From: CAZHAX01 sp964530325
GTDB lineage: Bacteria; Chloroflexota; Anaerolineae; B4-G1
Assembly: GCA_964530325.1 (NCBI GenBank)
Contig: CAZHAX010000005.1
Coordinates: forward strand, 80,176-144,175
Direction: 5' to 3'
Length of the DNA: 64,000 nucleotides
Shown: positions 16,890-24,116 of the stretch, in pieces
Numbering within the stretch: position 1 is the stretch's first letter
Layout: every line of letters starts with the position of its first letter
Translations under genes and position numbers: made by a program
The notes under the pieces: generated by a model
Told to the model about the DNA's origin: nothing
Database searches by the model: none
The model's input: only the letters and a program-made list of their open reading frames with translations

Positions 16890-17549
16890 TCAGCGTAGTG
16901 CAATATCCAGTATACCGTCATTGGTGCGGTCCGTCAACCCGGCCTGGTGGAACGCAGGCACGCGCGAGCGGGATTCGAGAATGAAGCCGAAGCCCTGCCA
17001 GCGCCAGATATCCAGGTGAGTTGCTGCTCCGTACGGGGCTGATGAGTAGTCGCCTTCCAACGCGACCAACTCATTGCGCCCGTCGCCGTCCACATCTCCC
17101 ACGTCCAGCGTGAGGAGCGGCTTCGGCAGGGCGGAGCCGGCCCAGATCTCGCGGCCGCTTGCGGGGTCGATGAGGATTACCTGGCAGCTCAGGCCCTCCT
17201 CGTCCTGGAAGCCGCTAATCGGACTGGGTACCGTGACCCAGCGCTGTATCGGCCAGTCCCGCCAGGGGCGCCACACGAGGAGTGCCAGCTCGGGAGAGCC
17301 ATCGTTCGTTACGTCGGCCCAGGCCAGGTCGGCGATGTACCAGTCACCGGGAAGATCGGCCAGGCTGGGCGGAGAAGGCGCCTGTGGGTCTACCGGCGCT
17401 GCCGGCGAGACGCCGAGGGGCACCACGTGCCCATCAGCAATCGTGAAGATGTGCCAGGGGGGCAGGTAGATTGAGCACGGCAGCAGCGCCACGAGCGAAA
17501 CCGCAATCGCCCTGGCCAGCCACTTCGCGGACCGTCGGACGAGACTCAC
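16890..17549 (-). CDS. exported FG-GAP-like protein of unknown function
   Basis: About 219 residues. A membrane or signal helix (AIAVSLVALLPCSIYL) is followed by a Pro-rich spacer and two Ca-binding-like FG-GAP/VCBS segments: LAWADVTNDGSPELALLVW and DVGDVDGDGRNELVALEGD. A third partial one occurs at the C-terminus (LTDRTNDGILDIAL). The start is a GTG at 17549 with AGGAG six bases upstream; an ATG at 17603 is possible but has no ribosome site. Only two to three repeats are present, so a full beta-propeller would need partners. The function is unknown. Confidence 0.65.
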   Translation of the reverse strand: MSLVRRSAKWLARAIAVSLVALLPCSIYLPPWHIFTIADGHVVPLGVSPAAPVDPQAPSPPSLADLPGDWYIADLAWADVTNDGSPELALLVWRPWRDWPIQRWVTVPSPISGFQDEEGLSCQVILIDPASGREIWAGSALPKPLLTLDVGDVDGDGRNELVALEGDYSSAPYGAATHLDIWRWQGFGFILESRSRVPAFHQAGLTDRTNDGILDIALR

Positions 17550-17638
17550 GGCAGGCTCCTGACAGTGCCTTCCAGGCGCGGGCCAGTGCCGAGGAGAGGG
17601 CATGGCCCGCGGCGCTGCGCGGTTAGGATGGGCTTGGC

Positions 17639-17676
17639 GGCGCCATCCCCCCTCACGTCAGAGGAGGGATGGCGCC
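17639..17676 (-). terminator. hairpin terminator after rplL
   Basis: Two 16-base arms (GGCGCCATCCCCCCTC and GAGGAGGGATGGCGCC, one G-U pair) flank a 6-base loop, 35 bases after the rplL stop. There is no T tract, but the stem is very stable. It ends the ribosomal operon. Confidence 0.75.
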
Positions 17677-17710
17677 AGGGATTCCGAAGCTGCGACGCTG
17701 AGTCCGGCTG

Positions 17711-18232
17711 CTACTTGATCTCTACGCTGGCGCCGGCCGCCTCAAGCTTGGACTTGGCGTCTTCGGCTGCTTCCTTCGAGGCGCTCTCGAGCACGGTGCT
17801 CGGTGCACCGTCGACCATCTCCTTCGCTTCCCGCAGCCCGAGGGCGGTCAACTGGCGGACGGCCTTGATGACCTCGATCTTCTTGGGCCCGACATCCTTG
17901 AGCAGGACATCGAACTCGCTCTTCTCCTCTTCGGGCTCTGCCGCAGCTGCGCCGGCAGCCATGGGTGCCGCTGCGACTGCCACGGGAGCCGCGGCGCTGA
18001 CGCCGAGCTTCTCCTCGAGCTGCTTGACCAACTCAGCGGCCTCCAGGAGCGACAGACTGCTGACCGCTTCCACGATGCTCTCCAGGGAGAGCTTGGCCTC
18101 CGCCTTCGGAGCCTTCTCAGAGGCCTTCTCTGCGGCCTTCTCCGCTGGCTTCTCCTTGGCGGCGGGCTTCGCCTTCGCTGTCGATGCCTTGGTGGACTTA
18201 GTCGCCTTCTTCTCTTCCTCTGCCTTTGCCAT
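17711..18232 (-). CDS. rplL: 50S ribosomal protein L7/L12 with a basic N-terminal extension
   Basis: At 173 residues it is well above the usual 120-130. The normal L7/L12 begins near residue 48 (LSLESIVEAVSSLSLLEAAELV), continues through the Ala-rich hinge (SAAAPVAVAAAPMAAGAAA) and ends with the factor-binding C-terminal domain (FDVLLKDVGPKKIEVIKAVRQL ... AGASVEIK). The first 47 residues are a low-complexity Lys/Ala/Glu tail (KSTKASTAKAKPAAKEKPAE). The start is secure: GGAGG lies seven bases before the ATG, and there is no start codon near the usual N-terminus. L7/L12 dimers sit on L10 in the ribosomal stalk and recruit GTPase factors; the tail would project from the L10-binding end. Confidence 0.95.
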   Translation of the reverse strand: MAKAEEEKKATKSTKASTAKAKPAAKEKPAEKAAEKASEKAPKAEAKLSLESIVEAVSSLSLLEAAELVKQLEEKLGVSAAAPVAVAAAPMAAGAAAAEPEEEKSEFDVLLKDVGPKKIEVIKAVRQLTALGLREAKEMVDGAPSTVLESASKEAAEDAKSKLEAAGASVEIK

Positions 18233-18294
18233 TTTGTTTCCTCCTGCTACTTTGTGGAGATGTTCCTTCGGTTGTTGTGGCGGGCACTAGAGCG

Positions 18295-18855
18295 CTACGC
18301 CGGTTCGGGGACCGCTTCAGCGCCCGGCCCTGACTGCTGTAGTTTGTCGACGTGTGCCTGAAGGACGTTGAGCACCTGGCGGATGCCCGCCGCGATCACT
18401 CCTGCGGCTCGGCTGGCCGGCGCGTTCATCGTGCCCAGGACTTGAGCGAGCAGCACGTCGTGCGGCGGGAGAGTGGCCAGGGTACCCACCTGGCTGCCAG
18501 TCATCACGGACCCACCCATCAGCCCGCCTTTGATCTGCACCGTCTCCCACTCTTTGGCTGCCTCCGTGAGCGCTTTGGCCACCGGCGGCACCTCGCCGTG
18601 GCAGAAGCTGGCTGCTGTAGGCCCGACGAGCCACTCCTCGGGCATGGATAGGCCAGCCTCCGCAAGGGCCCTCTTAAGCAGCCTGTTCTTGACCACGACG
18701 AACCTCGCGTCGATGGGGCGCATCTTGCCGCGGAGGTCGCTGATCTCACCGACGGCCAGACCTCGATAGTCGGCCAAGATGACACCCTCGCTCTGCTTGA
18801 GCTCCTCGACATACTGCTCTACCAGTGTGACCTTCTTCTTCCTGGTAATCGCCAA
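18295..18855 (-). CDS. rplJ: 50S ribosomal protein L10
   Basis: A 186-residue L10, the stalk base protein that holds L7/L12 dimers and binds 23S rRNA. The N-terminal domain contains EGVILADYRGLAVGEISDLR and FVVVKNRLLKRALAEAG; the C-terminal helix that binds L7/L12 includes VLNVLQAHVDKLQ. The start is TTG at 18855, supported by GGGGAGGA six bases upstream. It follows an L10-leader-like RNA and precedes rplL by 62 bases. Confidence 0.96.
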   Translation of the reverse strand: MAITRKKKVTLVEQYVEELKQSEGVILADYRGLAVGEISDLRGKMRPIDARFVVVKNRLLKRALAEAGLSMPEEWLVGPTAASFCHGEVPPVAKALTEAAKEWETVQIKGGLMGGSVMTGSQVGTLATLPPHDVLLAQVLGTMNAPASRAAGVIAAGIRQVLNVLQAHVDKLQQSGPGAEAVPEPA

Positions 18856-18875
18856 CTCGATCCTCCCCTCTCCCT

Positions 18876-19030
18876 AGAAAGCAAATGTCCCTGTGCCGCG
18901 CCGACACAGGGACATCATCCCTTCCGAAGAAGGTGCCTTGTCTAAGGCCTGATGAAAGTCTCCTGCCTCGGCAGGCCGGTTTAAGTGCTGCAGCGCACGC
19001 CTGCTGTCTTGGGCAGTAGTACGGAGCTGT
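18876..19030 (-). ncRNA. L10 leader (ribosomal protein autoregulatory mRNA structure) with attenuator hairpin
   Basis: The 178-base gap between rplA and rplJ, read leftward, has the conserved pieces of the bacterial L10 leader: CAAGACAGCAGGCG, then CTTAAACC and GCCTGCCGAGG. These form the kink-turn region bound by L10 with L7/L12 to repress the downstream genes. Just before rplJ, an 11-bp stem (18885-18895 with 18905-18915) is followed by TTTGCTTTC, so regulation may work by premature termination as well as by translation. Confidence 0.75.
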
Positions 19031-19033
19031 TCG

Positions 19034-19753
19034 CTAGAACGAAGCCTCCAATGACTCCGCCTGCAGCGGGTCTACCTTGACGCCTGGTCCCATACAGGAG
19101 GTCACCGTGATCTTGCGTATGAATGAGCCCTTGGTTGCCGGGGGCTTCGCCTTACTGATGGCCTCCACCAGAGCAGTGAGGTTGTCCAGGAGCTGCTTGG
19201 CGGAGAACCCGGCCTTGCCGATGGGCACATGCACGTTGCCGGTCTTGTCCGCCCGGAACTCAATCCGGCCGGCCTTCGCCGCATTAATCACTCGCGGCAG
19301 GTGGTCTTCACCTACGACCGTGTCCGTCTTCGGGTTGGGCATTAGGCCGCGCGGGCCCAGGACCCGGCCCAGCTTGCCTACCTTGCCCATCATCTCGGGG
19401 ACGGCGATGGCGACGTCGAAATCGGTCCACCCATCTTCAACTTTCTTGATCGACTCGTCATCAGACAGGACGAAATCAGCCCCCGCCTGCTCCGCGACCT
19501 TGGCGGCGTCGCCTGTGGCGAAAACAAGCACCCGCACCGTCTTGCCCAGGCCCTCCGGCAGCTGGACCGTTCCCCGGACCTGCTGGTCCGAGTGGCGTGC
19601 ATCGATACCCAGCCGGATATGAACATCAACTGTCGCGTCGAACTGCTCGAAGCTGATCTTCTTGACCAGCTCGAGAGCCTCCTCTGGCGCGTACAGGCGC
19701 TGGTGGTCAATCTGCTCCGCTGCCTGCCGATACTTCTTGCCTCGTTTGGCCAT
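19034..19753 (-). CDS. rplA: 50S ribosomal protein L1
   Basis: A full-length 239-residue L1. It starts MAKRGKKYRQAAEQI and has the rRNA-binding two-domain L1 sequence: VDVHIRLGIDARHSDQQVRG, GKTVRVLVFATGD, MMGKVGKLGRVLGPRGLMPNP, RIEFRADKTGNVHVPIGK and the C-terminal SCMGPGVKVD. It binds the L1 stalk of 23S rRNA. It lies 50 bases after rplK in the operon. Confidence 0.97.
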   Translation of the reverse strand: MAKRGKKYRQAAEQIDHQRLYAPEEALELVKKISFEQFDATVDVHIRLGIDARHSDQQVRGTVQLPEGLGKTVRVLVFATGDAAKVAEQAGADFVLSDDESIKKVEDGWTDFDVAIAVPEMMGKVGKLGRVLGPRGLMPNPKTDTVVGEDHLPRVINAAKAGRIEFRADKTGNVHVPIGKAGFSAKQLLDNLTALVEAISKAKPPATKGSFIRKITVTSCMGPGVKVDPLQAESLEASF

Positions 19754-19803
19754 CCCTCCCCCTCTGCCGTCGCGACGGGCTTGCCAGCCGCGCTTGCGAC
19801 TGT

Positions 19804-20226
19804 CTACTCCTCAATCGCGATTCCCATGCTTCTTGCTGTGCCCTCGACCTGAAGCATCGCACCCTCTAGGTCAATGGCGTTGAGATCCGCCATCTTGGTC
19901 TTGGCTATCTCCTCGAGCTGAGACCGGGTGATCGTGCCGACACGGTCACGATTGGGTTCGGCGGATCCCCGCTCAACGCCCGCCGCCTTGCGCAGGAGGT
20001 CGGGAGTGGGCGGAGTCTTGAGGAAGAACTTGAAGGAGCCGTCCTGATAGATAGTGACCTCGGCAGGGATTATGCTGCCCGCCTGGCTTGAGGTGCGCGC
20101 GTTGTATTCCTTGCAGAACTGCATCAGATTGATGCCGTGCTGCGCCAGGGCAGGGCCGACCGGCGGCGCCGGGTTTGCCTTTCCGGCTTCTATCTGCAGC
20201 TTCACCACAGCTCTTACTTTCTTCAT
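19804..20226 (-). CDS. rplK: 50S ribosomal protein L11
   Basis: A 140-residue L11 of normal length. The N-terminal Pro-rich switch domain (LQIEAGKANPAPPVGPALAQHG) and the rRNA-binding C-terminal domain (LRKAAGVERGSAEPNRDRVG ... EGTARSMGIAI) are intact. It forms the GTPase-associated centre with 23S rRNA. It follows nusG by 63 bases, in the usual order nusG-rplK-rplA. Confidence 0.97.
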   Translation of the reverse strand: MKKVRAVVKLQIEAGKANPAPPVGPALAQHGINLMQFCKEYNARTSSQAGSIIPAEVTIYQDGSFKFFLKTPPTPDLLRKAAGVERGSAEPNRDRVGTITRSQLEEIAKTKMADLNAIDLEGAMLQVEGTARSMGIAIEE

Positions 20227-20289
20227 TTCTCCGTCTCAGAATGGATGGGCCACCGCGCCGCCAGTCGCAGCGCGAGCCGATATGTCAGG

Positions 20290-21246
20290 TCAGGTCTTTT
20301 CGACCTGAAGGAAGTCAAGCTCCACGGGCGTCTCGCGGCCGAAGAAGGAGACCAGCACCCGCACCTTGGCCCTCTCCATGTCAATCTCGTCTACTACGCC
20401 AATGAACTCGTTGAATGGCCCGTCGATGATCCGCACCTTCTGGCCAGGCTTGAAAGTCACCTTGATCTTGGGCGCCTCGACCTCCATACGCCTGACGATA
20501 GCCTGGACCTCCTCGGGCCTGAGAGGCGTGGGCTCGTTGCCCATACCCACGAAGCCAGTCACGCCGGGAGTGTTGCGTACTACGTACCAGGAATCGTCGG
20601 TAAGCAGCATCTGGACCAGGATGTATCCCGGGAAGACGCGACGCTCAACCGTTCGGCGCTTGCCGTTGCGAATCTCGATCTCATCCTCGGTTGGCACAAC
20701 GACCTGGAAGATCCGGTCGCTCATCTCCATGGTCTCGGTGCGCTGCTCCAGGTTGTGCTTGACCTTCTCCTCGTCGCCCGAGTAGCAGTGGACGACGTAC
20801 CAGGCTCGCCCGTCGTCTGGTTCCGGGGGCGGTGCCTCGGCCTCGGCTTCCTCGGCCGATAGCGGCTCTTCGGCAGCTGCCTCATCTCCCGCTTCGCCCG
20901 ACGGTCCGGGCGGAGCCTCCGCGGTCAGTTCCTCCGAAGGCAGATCCTCCACCTCTTCGATAGCCTCAGGCGGGTTTGCAGCTTCGTCCGCCTCGGCCTC
21001 TATCTCCTCGGCCTCGGCCGGCTCCTCCGCCGTATCCTCCTCGGCCTGCGCGGCATCCTGAAGTGGCTCATCGTCGGCCTCGGCCGGCACGTCTCCGGCA
21101 GCGGTCAACGCCTCGCCGCCCTCGTCGACGGAGACGTCAGACTGCTCGGTGGCATCAACCACGGGAGCGGATTCCTCTGCGGTCTCCTCGCCCGTCTCGG
21201 CTGAAGCTAGCTCGTTTTCGTCTGCTAAGGCGGTCTCGGATGCCAT
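20290..21246 (-). CDS. nusG: transcription elongation/antitermination factor NusG with a long acidic N-terminal extension
   Basis: A 318-residue NusG. The canonical protein starts near residue 147 (RAWYVVHCYSGDEEKVKHNL). The NGN domain contains RRVFPGYILVQMLLTDDSWYVV and TPGVTGFVG, and the KOW domain contains FKPGQKVRIIDGPFNEFIG. It binds RNA polymerase and couples transcription with Rho or with ribosomes. The first roughly 146 residues are almost only Glu, Ala, Asp and Pro and should be disordered. No alternative start codon occurs near the NGN domain, and the frame is open throughout, so the extension is probably translated. The start at 21246 has only a weak ribosome site. It is co-transcribed with secE and rplK. 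Confidence 0.93.
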   Translation of the reverse strand: MASETALADENELASAETGEETAEESAPVVDATEQSDVSVDEGGEALTAAGDVPAEADDEPLQDAAQAEEDTAEEPAEAEEIEAEADEAANPPEAIEEVEDLPSEELTAEAPPGPSGEAGDEAAAEEPLSAEEAEAEAPPPEPDDGRAWYVVHCYSGDEEKVKHNLEQRTETMEMSDRIFQVVVPTEDEIEIRNGKRRTVERRVFPGYILVQMLLTDDSWYVVRNTPGVTGFVGMGNEPTPLRPEEVQAIVRRMEVEAPKIKVTFKPGQKVRIIDGPFNEFIGVVDEIDMERAKVRVLVSFFGRETPVELDFLQVEKT

Positions 21247-21284
21247 TCTCTGTCAGCGCTGCGCCGGTCGGCGCAAGGTGTTCG

Positions 21285-21599
21285 CTATGCCTTCTGCCTG
21301 CCTGCGATGGCGAAGACGGCCACCACGGCTACCACGGAAACGACGGCAACGATCGTGGCGATCAGGTTGCCCTCGAGCAGTAGCCTCAGCTCCTCCCGGA
21401 ACAGCCAGTCCAGCAGGCCCAGGATGATGGCCATGGAAACGGTGACCGCGACCACGATCCTGGTCAGGCTGAAAGCCTCCTGGCGCGAGGGCCAACTGAC
21501 CTGGCGCAGCTCGGCGCGCGTCTCGCGCAGATAGCGCACAAGCCTGTTCTGCTTCTTGGCCGTTGGCTGGCTCTTCGCTGTATTCGCTTTCCTAGCCAT
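21285..21599 (-). CDS. secE: preprotein translocase subunit SecE
   Basis: About 104 residues. The conserved SecE core is present: a cytoplasmic amphipathic helix (NRLVRYLRETRAELRQVSWPSRQEAFSLT) and a membrane helix (IVVAVTVSMAIILGLLDWLF). A second hydrophobic helix (IATIVAVVSVVAVVAVFAIAG) follows, which is unusual for short single-span SecE. The start MARKANTAK (21599) is chosen because GGAGA precedes it; the frame is open to 21623. It stabilises SecY in the Sec channel. It lies between tRNA-Trp and nusG, the standard place. Confidence 0.94.
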   Translation of the reverse strand: MARKANTAKSQPTAKKQNRLVRYLRETRAELRQVSWPSRQEAFSLTRIVVAVTVSMAIILGLLDWLFREELRLLLEGNLIATIVAVVSVVAVVAVFAIAGRQKA

Positions 21600-21679
21600 G
21601 CGCGTTCTCCAGTGCCTCGTCACCTCACGATCAAGACACCGCCCTTGACGCGCGGCGGTGTCTTGAGAGGCGCCACAGG

Positions 21680-21753
21680 CAGGCCAGGCAGGAATCGAAC
21701 CCGCAACCTACGGTTTTGGAGACCGTTGCTCTGCCAAATTGAGCTACTGGCCT
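21680..21753 (-). tRNA. tRNA-Trp (CCA anticodon)
   Basis: A complete cloverleaf read leftward: 7-bp acceptor AGGCCAG/CTGGCCT, D arm with GCTCA...GAGC, anticodon loop CTCCAAA flanked by ACGGT/ACCGT, T arm GCGGG-TTCGATT-CCTGC, discriminator G. The CCA tail is not encoded. It sits between rpmG and secE, as in many bacteria. Confidence 0.96.
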
Positions 21754-21762
21754 ACAATCCTC

Positions 21763-21927
21763 CTACTTCGTCTCGCGGTGCGGAGTATGCTTGCGGCAGT
21801 GCGGGCAGTACCTGTTCAACTCGATGCGCGCAGGGTCGTTGCGCCGGTTCTTCTGGCTAGTGTAGTTGTGCTCACGGCACTCCGTGCACGCAAGCGTGAT
21901 AGTCGTCCGAGTAGCCTTCTTCGCCAT
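21763..21927 (-). CDS. rpmG: 50S ribosomal protein L33
   Basis: A 54-residue L33 of normal length. It starts MAKKATRTTITLACTECREH and has the zinc-binding cysteine pairs (CTEC near residue 15 and CPHC near 43), the Cys-containing form of L33. The ATG at 21927 is chosen by family length; the open frame upstream crosses the tRNA-Thr gene. It is flanked by tRNA-Thr and tRNA-Trp. Confidence 0.95.
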   Translation of the reverse strand: MAKKATRTTITLACTECREHNYTSQKNRRNDPARIELNRYCPHCRKHTPHRETK

Positions 21928-21963
21928 CTTCCCCTGCAGCCCCCTCGCATCTAAGTGCAACAG

Positions 21964-22036
21964 AGCCCACGATGGGACTTGAACCCATGGCCACACCCTT
22001 ACCAAGGGTGTGCTCTACCAACTGAGCTACGTGGGC
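21964..22036 (-). tRNA. tRNA-Thr (GGT anticodon)
   Basis: A complete cloverleaf read leftward: acceptor GCCCACG/CGTGGGC, D arm GCTCAGTTGGTAGAGC, anticodon loop TTGGTAA flanked by CACCC/GGGTG, T arm ATGGG-TTCAAGT-CCCAT, discriminator T. It is the first gene of the ribosomal operon. Confidence 0.96.
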
Positions 22037-22095
22037 CAGTTGCCGACGCCGCGTCGCGGCGAACGGTTGAATTGCCTCCAGAGCCGAGGCTCGTT

Positions 22096-22123
22096 ATTGT
22101 ACCTCAAAACCCGAGCCTGTCAA
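22096..22123 (-). promoter_or_regulatory. promoter of the tRNA-Thr/rpmG/tRNA-Trp/secE/nusG/rplKAJL operon
   Basis: Read leftward: a perfect TTGACA (22118-22123), a 16-base spacer, and TACAAT (22096-22101). It is about 60 bases before tRNA-Thr. No other strong promoter was seen until rplL, although the L10 leader adds regulation inside. Confidence 0.85.
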
Positions 22124-22268
22124 ACTGCTTGAGCACATGCGCCCGGGTTTGGCAGGTCGCCGGGCTGCGCAGGCAACACAGTCTCGCCTGTTCGGCAACC
22201 AGAGCACCGCTGCTACCGGCTGCTTTCAGGCGCGCGGCGGTGATGCAGGATGGCGCCGCCGGAATGAT

Positions 22269-22949
22269 CTAGCCCCCGCGCAGGGGGATCCCAGCCAGAG
22301 AGCTGATGGCTCGCTGCCAGGAATCGCGCTCCTCTCCCCACTTCTCGTGGTGAAAGCGGTGGTCGCACTTGCGGATGAACTCCCCGAGCTCGGCGACGAG
22401 ACGCTCCCAGATACTTCTCTGTGTGGAGACAAGGATCTCGAAGACTTGCCTGCTTGACACGCTGTCCAGTACCAACCTGAAGTGGGGCAGGCACAGTCCG
22501 TCAGAAGCCTGGTACCGGGCTAGCAGCTCCCCCCTCTCGGTGATGCCGGAGACCAGTTCGGCGACGTAGTGAGAGACCATGGTGTCCGCCCAGGCACACG
22601 CGGGGCAGGGCGCCTCTGCCGAGAGCCTGGCGGCGAGGCGGTCCCTTCGCTGGCGTGGCCGGTGCTGGGCGCCCTCGAGGGCGCGGAGCAGCGTCGAGAG
22701 CAGGTCCTGAGTGATGATCGCCACGCCCAGCGAGGCCGTGGCGTGCAGCATCACGAGGGAATGGTCGCGGCAGAAGCCAAGCGCCTGGCGAACAGACGCC
22801 CGCCTGTCGGGGTCGGTAACACCCTCATACAGGAGATCTTCGACGAACCGGTTGCCGGCGCTGCCCCGCAGCCGGCAGAGAGGGCAGCCGGGCCGGCCGA
22901 GGGCCTCGTGCAGGTGATGGTAGGTCATTGTCCGGTCGCTGCTTTTCAT
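22269..22949 (-). CDS. DUF6062-like protein with duplicated CPxC...CxxH motifs
   Basis: About 226 residues and no signal peptide, so cytoplasmic. Two halves repeat one pattern: CPLC near residue 21 followed by LGFCRDH near 62, and CPAC near 117 followed by GLCLPH near 154. This gives two possible metal or redox sites. The overall look matches the family I know as DUF6062, of unknown function; the name is from memory. The start MKSSDRTMTYHHL (22949) follows AGGTAAGG; an open frame to 23012 crosses the promoter. It is transcribed alone. Confidence 0.65.
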   Translation of the reverse strand: MKSSDRTMTYHHLHEALGRPGCPLCRLRGSAGNRFVEDLLYEGVTDPDRRASVRQALGFCRDHSLVMLHATASLGVAIITQDLLSTLLRALEGAQHRPRQRRDRLAARLSAEAPCPACAWADTMVSHYVAELVSGITERGELLARYQASDGLCLPHFRLVLDSVSSRQVFEILVSTQRSIWERLVAELGEFIRKCDHRFHHEKWGEERDSWQRAISSLAGIPLRGG

Positions 22950-23003
22950 GCGCCTTACCTCGCTGGTGCGCGCCTGGGCGCAACGATGGCCCGTGTCAAG
23001 GGG

Positions 23004-23032
23004 ATTATACAATGCCCGCCATGAGTTGAGAA
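23004..23032 (-). promoter_or_regulatory. promoter of the DUF6062-like gene
   Basis: Read leftward: TTCTCA (23027-23032), 17 bases, and TATAAT (23004-23009). The -35 is weak (four of six), the -10 perfect. It lies about 45 bases before the chosen start codon. Confidence 0.6.
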
Positions 23033-23127
23033 GAGCCAGGCCCGCTGCGGGTGCTGGCCGAGCTCAGCCGGCCATGATACAATACGGCCCGCCGATCCGC
23101 AGATTATGGCATCCCGTAGAGGTCTCA

Positions 23128-24054
23128 ATGGCCAAGGTCCAAGTGAAGGTGTTGGGTCCGGGCAAGCGACGCCAGTTGTGGCGGCTGCCGGACGACAGTC
23201 CTGTAGGTCAGTACATCGCCACCGTGGCCAGCCGAATGGGTCTGCCTACCAGGCTCAACTGGACTTTCGTCCCCAGGGAGACGGGAAAGGCCCTCGGCTC
23301 CGACGAGACTCTGGGCGGCGCCGGGGTTTCCGATGGTGCCGCGCTTGATCTGCGTCCGGTACGCAACAAGCTGCTCAAGCTGCTGGCGGAGGAGCTGTAC
23401 GGCGAGGCGCAGGCGTATGTGCAGGATGAGCTGTGGCAGCGGGCGCTGGACAAGCTGCAGGAGCTGCACGAGTACGCCCCCAGCTTCCCGGATCCGCAAG
23501 GCTTGCAGCAGCTGGCGGCGGCAGGCGTCACGCCGAGCCTGATCTCGGCCGGCGGCATATCCTGGGGGCTGGTCCTGGGGGGCCTGGCGGTGGCAGGAGC
23601 TGCCGCCGTGACCGTGGCCGCAGTTGCCGGTGGCGGTGCCCTTCTGGTCTGGCAGCTGGTCTCCGGAGGAGGGGGATCGCGGCCACACACGGGCGACGTG
23701 CAGATTACGCTCGATTGGAGCGAGGAGGTCGACCTCGATCTGCACGTCTACGATCCCTACGGCGATCACATCTACCACGGCTACAGGCAGTCGCCGAGTG
23801 GCGGTGAGCTGGACGTAGACGCCAATCACCCATGCAGCGAGGCGATCTCGTCTCCCCTGGAGAACGTCTACTGGCCGTGGGGCGGCGCCCCGGACGGCGA
23901 GTACGAGATTCGTGTGCGTTACTTCAGCGACTGCACGGGCACGGGCCCGGTGAGCTATCGAGTCACCGTGCGGGTTGACGGAGAAGTACTGGACGTGTTC
24001 ACGGGGACGATATCCCCTCACGAGGAAGTGTTCATCACCAGGTTCGAGTACTAG
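23128..24054 (+). CDS. ubiquitin-like (EsaB/YukD-type) N-terminus, one membrane helix and YfaP/DUF2135-like C-terminal domain
   Basis: About 308 residues. Residues 1-80 look like a beta-grasp ubiquitin-like domain (MAKVQVKVLGPGKRRQLWRL ... DGAALDLRPV), as in YukD/EsaB. Residues 80-130 are helical and TPR-like (EAQAYVQDELWQRALDKLQEL). A Gly/Ala-rich membrane helix spans about 140-175. The C-terminal 120 residues form a beta-sandwich resembling YfaP/DUF2135 (VQITLDWSEEVDLDLHVYDP, DGEYEIRVRYFSDC). The start at 23128 follows GAGGT. If the helix spans the membrane once, the ubiquitin-like part faces the cytoplasm and the beta-sandwich the outside. It is transcribed alone from a weak extended -10 (TGATACAAT, 23075-23083). 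The function is unknown. Confidence 0.65.
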   Translation: MAKVQVKVLGPGKRRQLWRLPDDSPVGQYIATVASRMGLPTRLNWTFVPRETGKALGSDETLGGAGVSDGAALDLRPVRNKLLKLLAEELYGEAQAYVQDELWQRALDKLQELHEYAPSFPDPQGLQQLAAAGVTPSLISAGGISWGLVLGGLAVAGAAAVTVAAVAGGGALLVWQLVSGGGGSRPHTGDVQITLDWSEEVDLDLHVYDPYGDHIYHGYRQSPSGGELDVDANHPCSEAISSPLENVYWPWGGAPDGEYEIRVRYFSDCTGTGPVSYRVTVRVDGEVLDVFTGTISPHEEVFITRFEY

Positions 24055-24079
24055 CGTGATAGATCTGCGCTGACGCCTC

Positions 24080-24110
24080 GCCCGCCCTTGACAGGGCGGG
24101 CGGTTTCTTG
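24080..24110 (+). terminator. terminator of the ubiquitin-like fusion gene, containing the next promoter's -35
   Basis: GCCCGCCC (24080-24087) pairs with GGGCGGGC (24094-24101), followed by GGTTTCTTGT. The six-base loop is exactly TTGACA, the -35 box of the next promoter, so termination and initiation signals are interlocked. Confidence 0.75.
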
Positions 24111-24116
24111 TATAAT
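24088..24116 (+). promoter_or_regulatory. promoter of the membrane protein/regulator/ABC exporter operon
   Basis: A perfect TTGACA (24088-24093), a 17-base spacer and a perfect TATAAT (24111-24116). The operator at 24116-24134 covers the transcription start, so this strong promoter is probably kept repressed. Confidence 0.88.
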
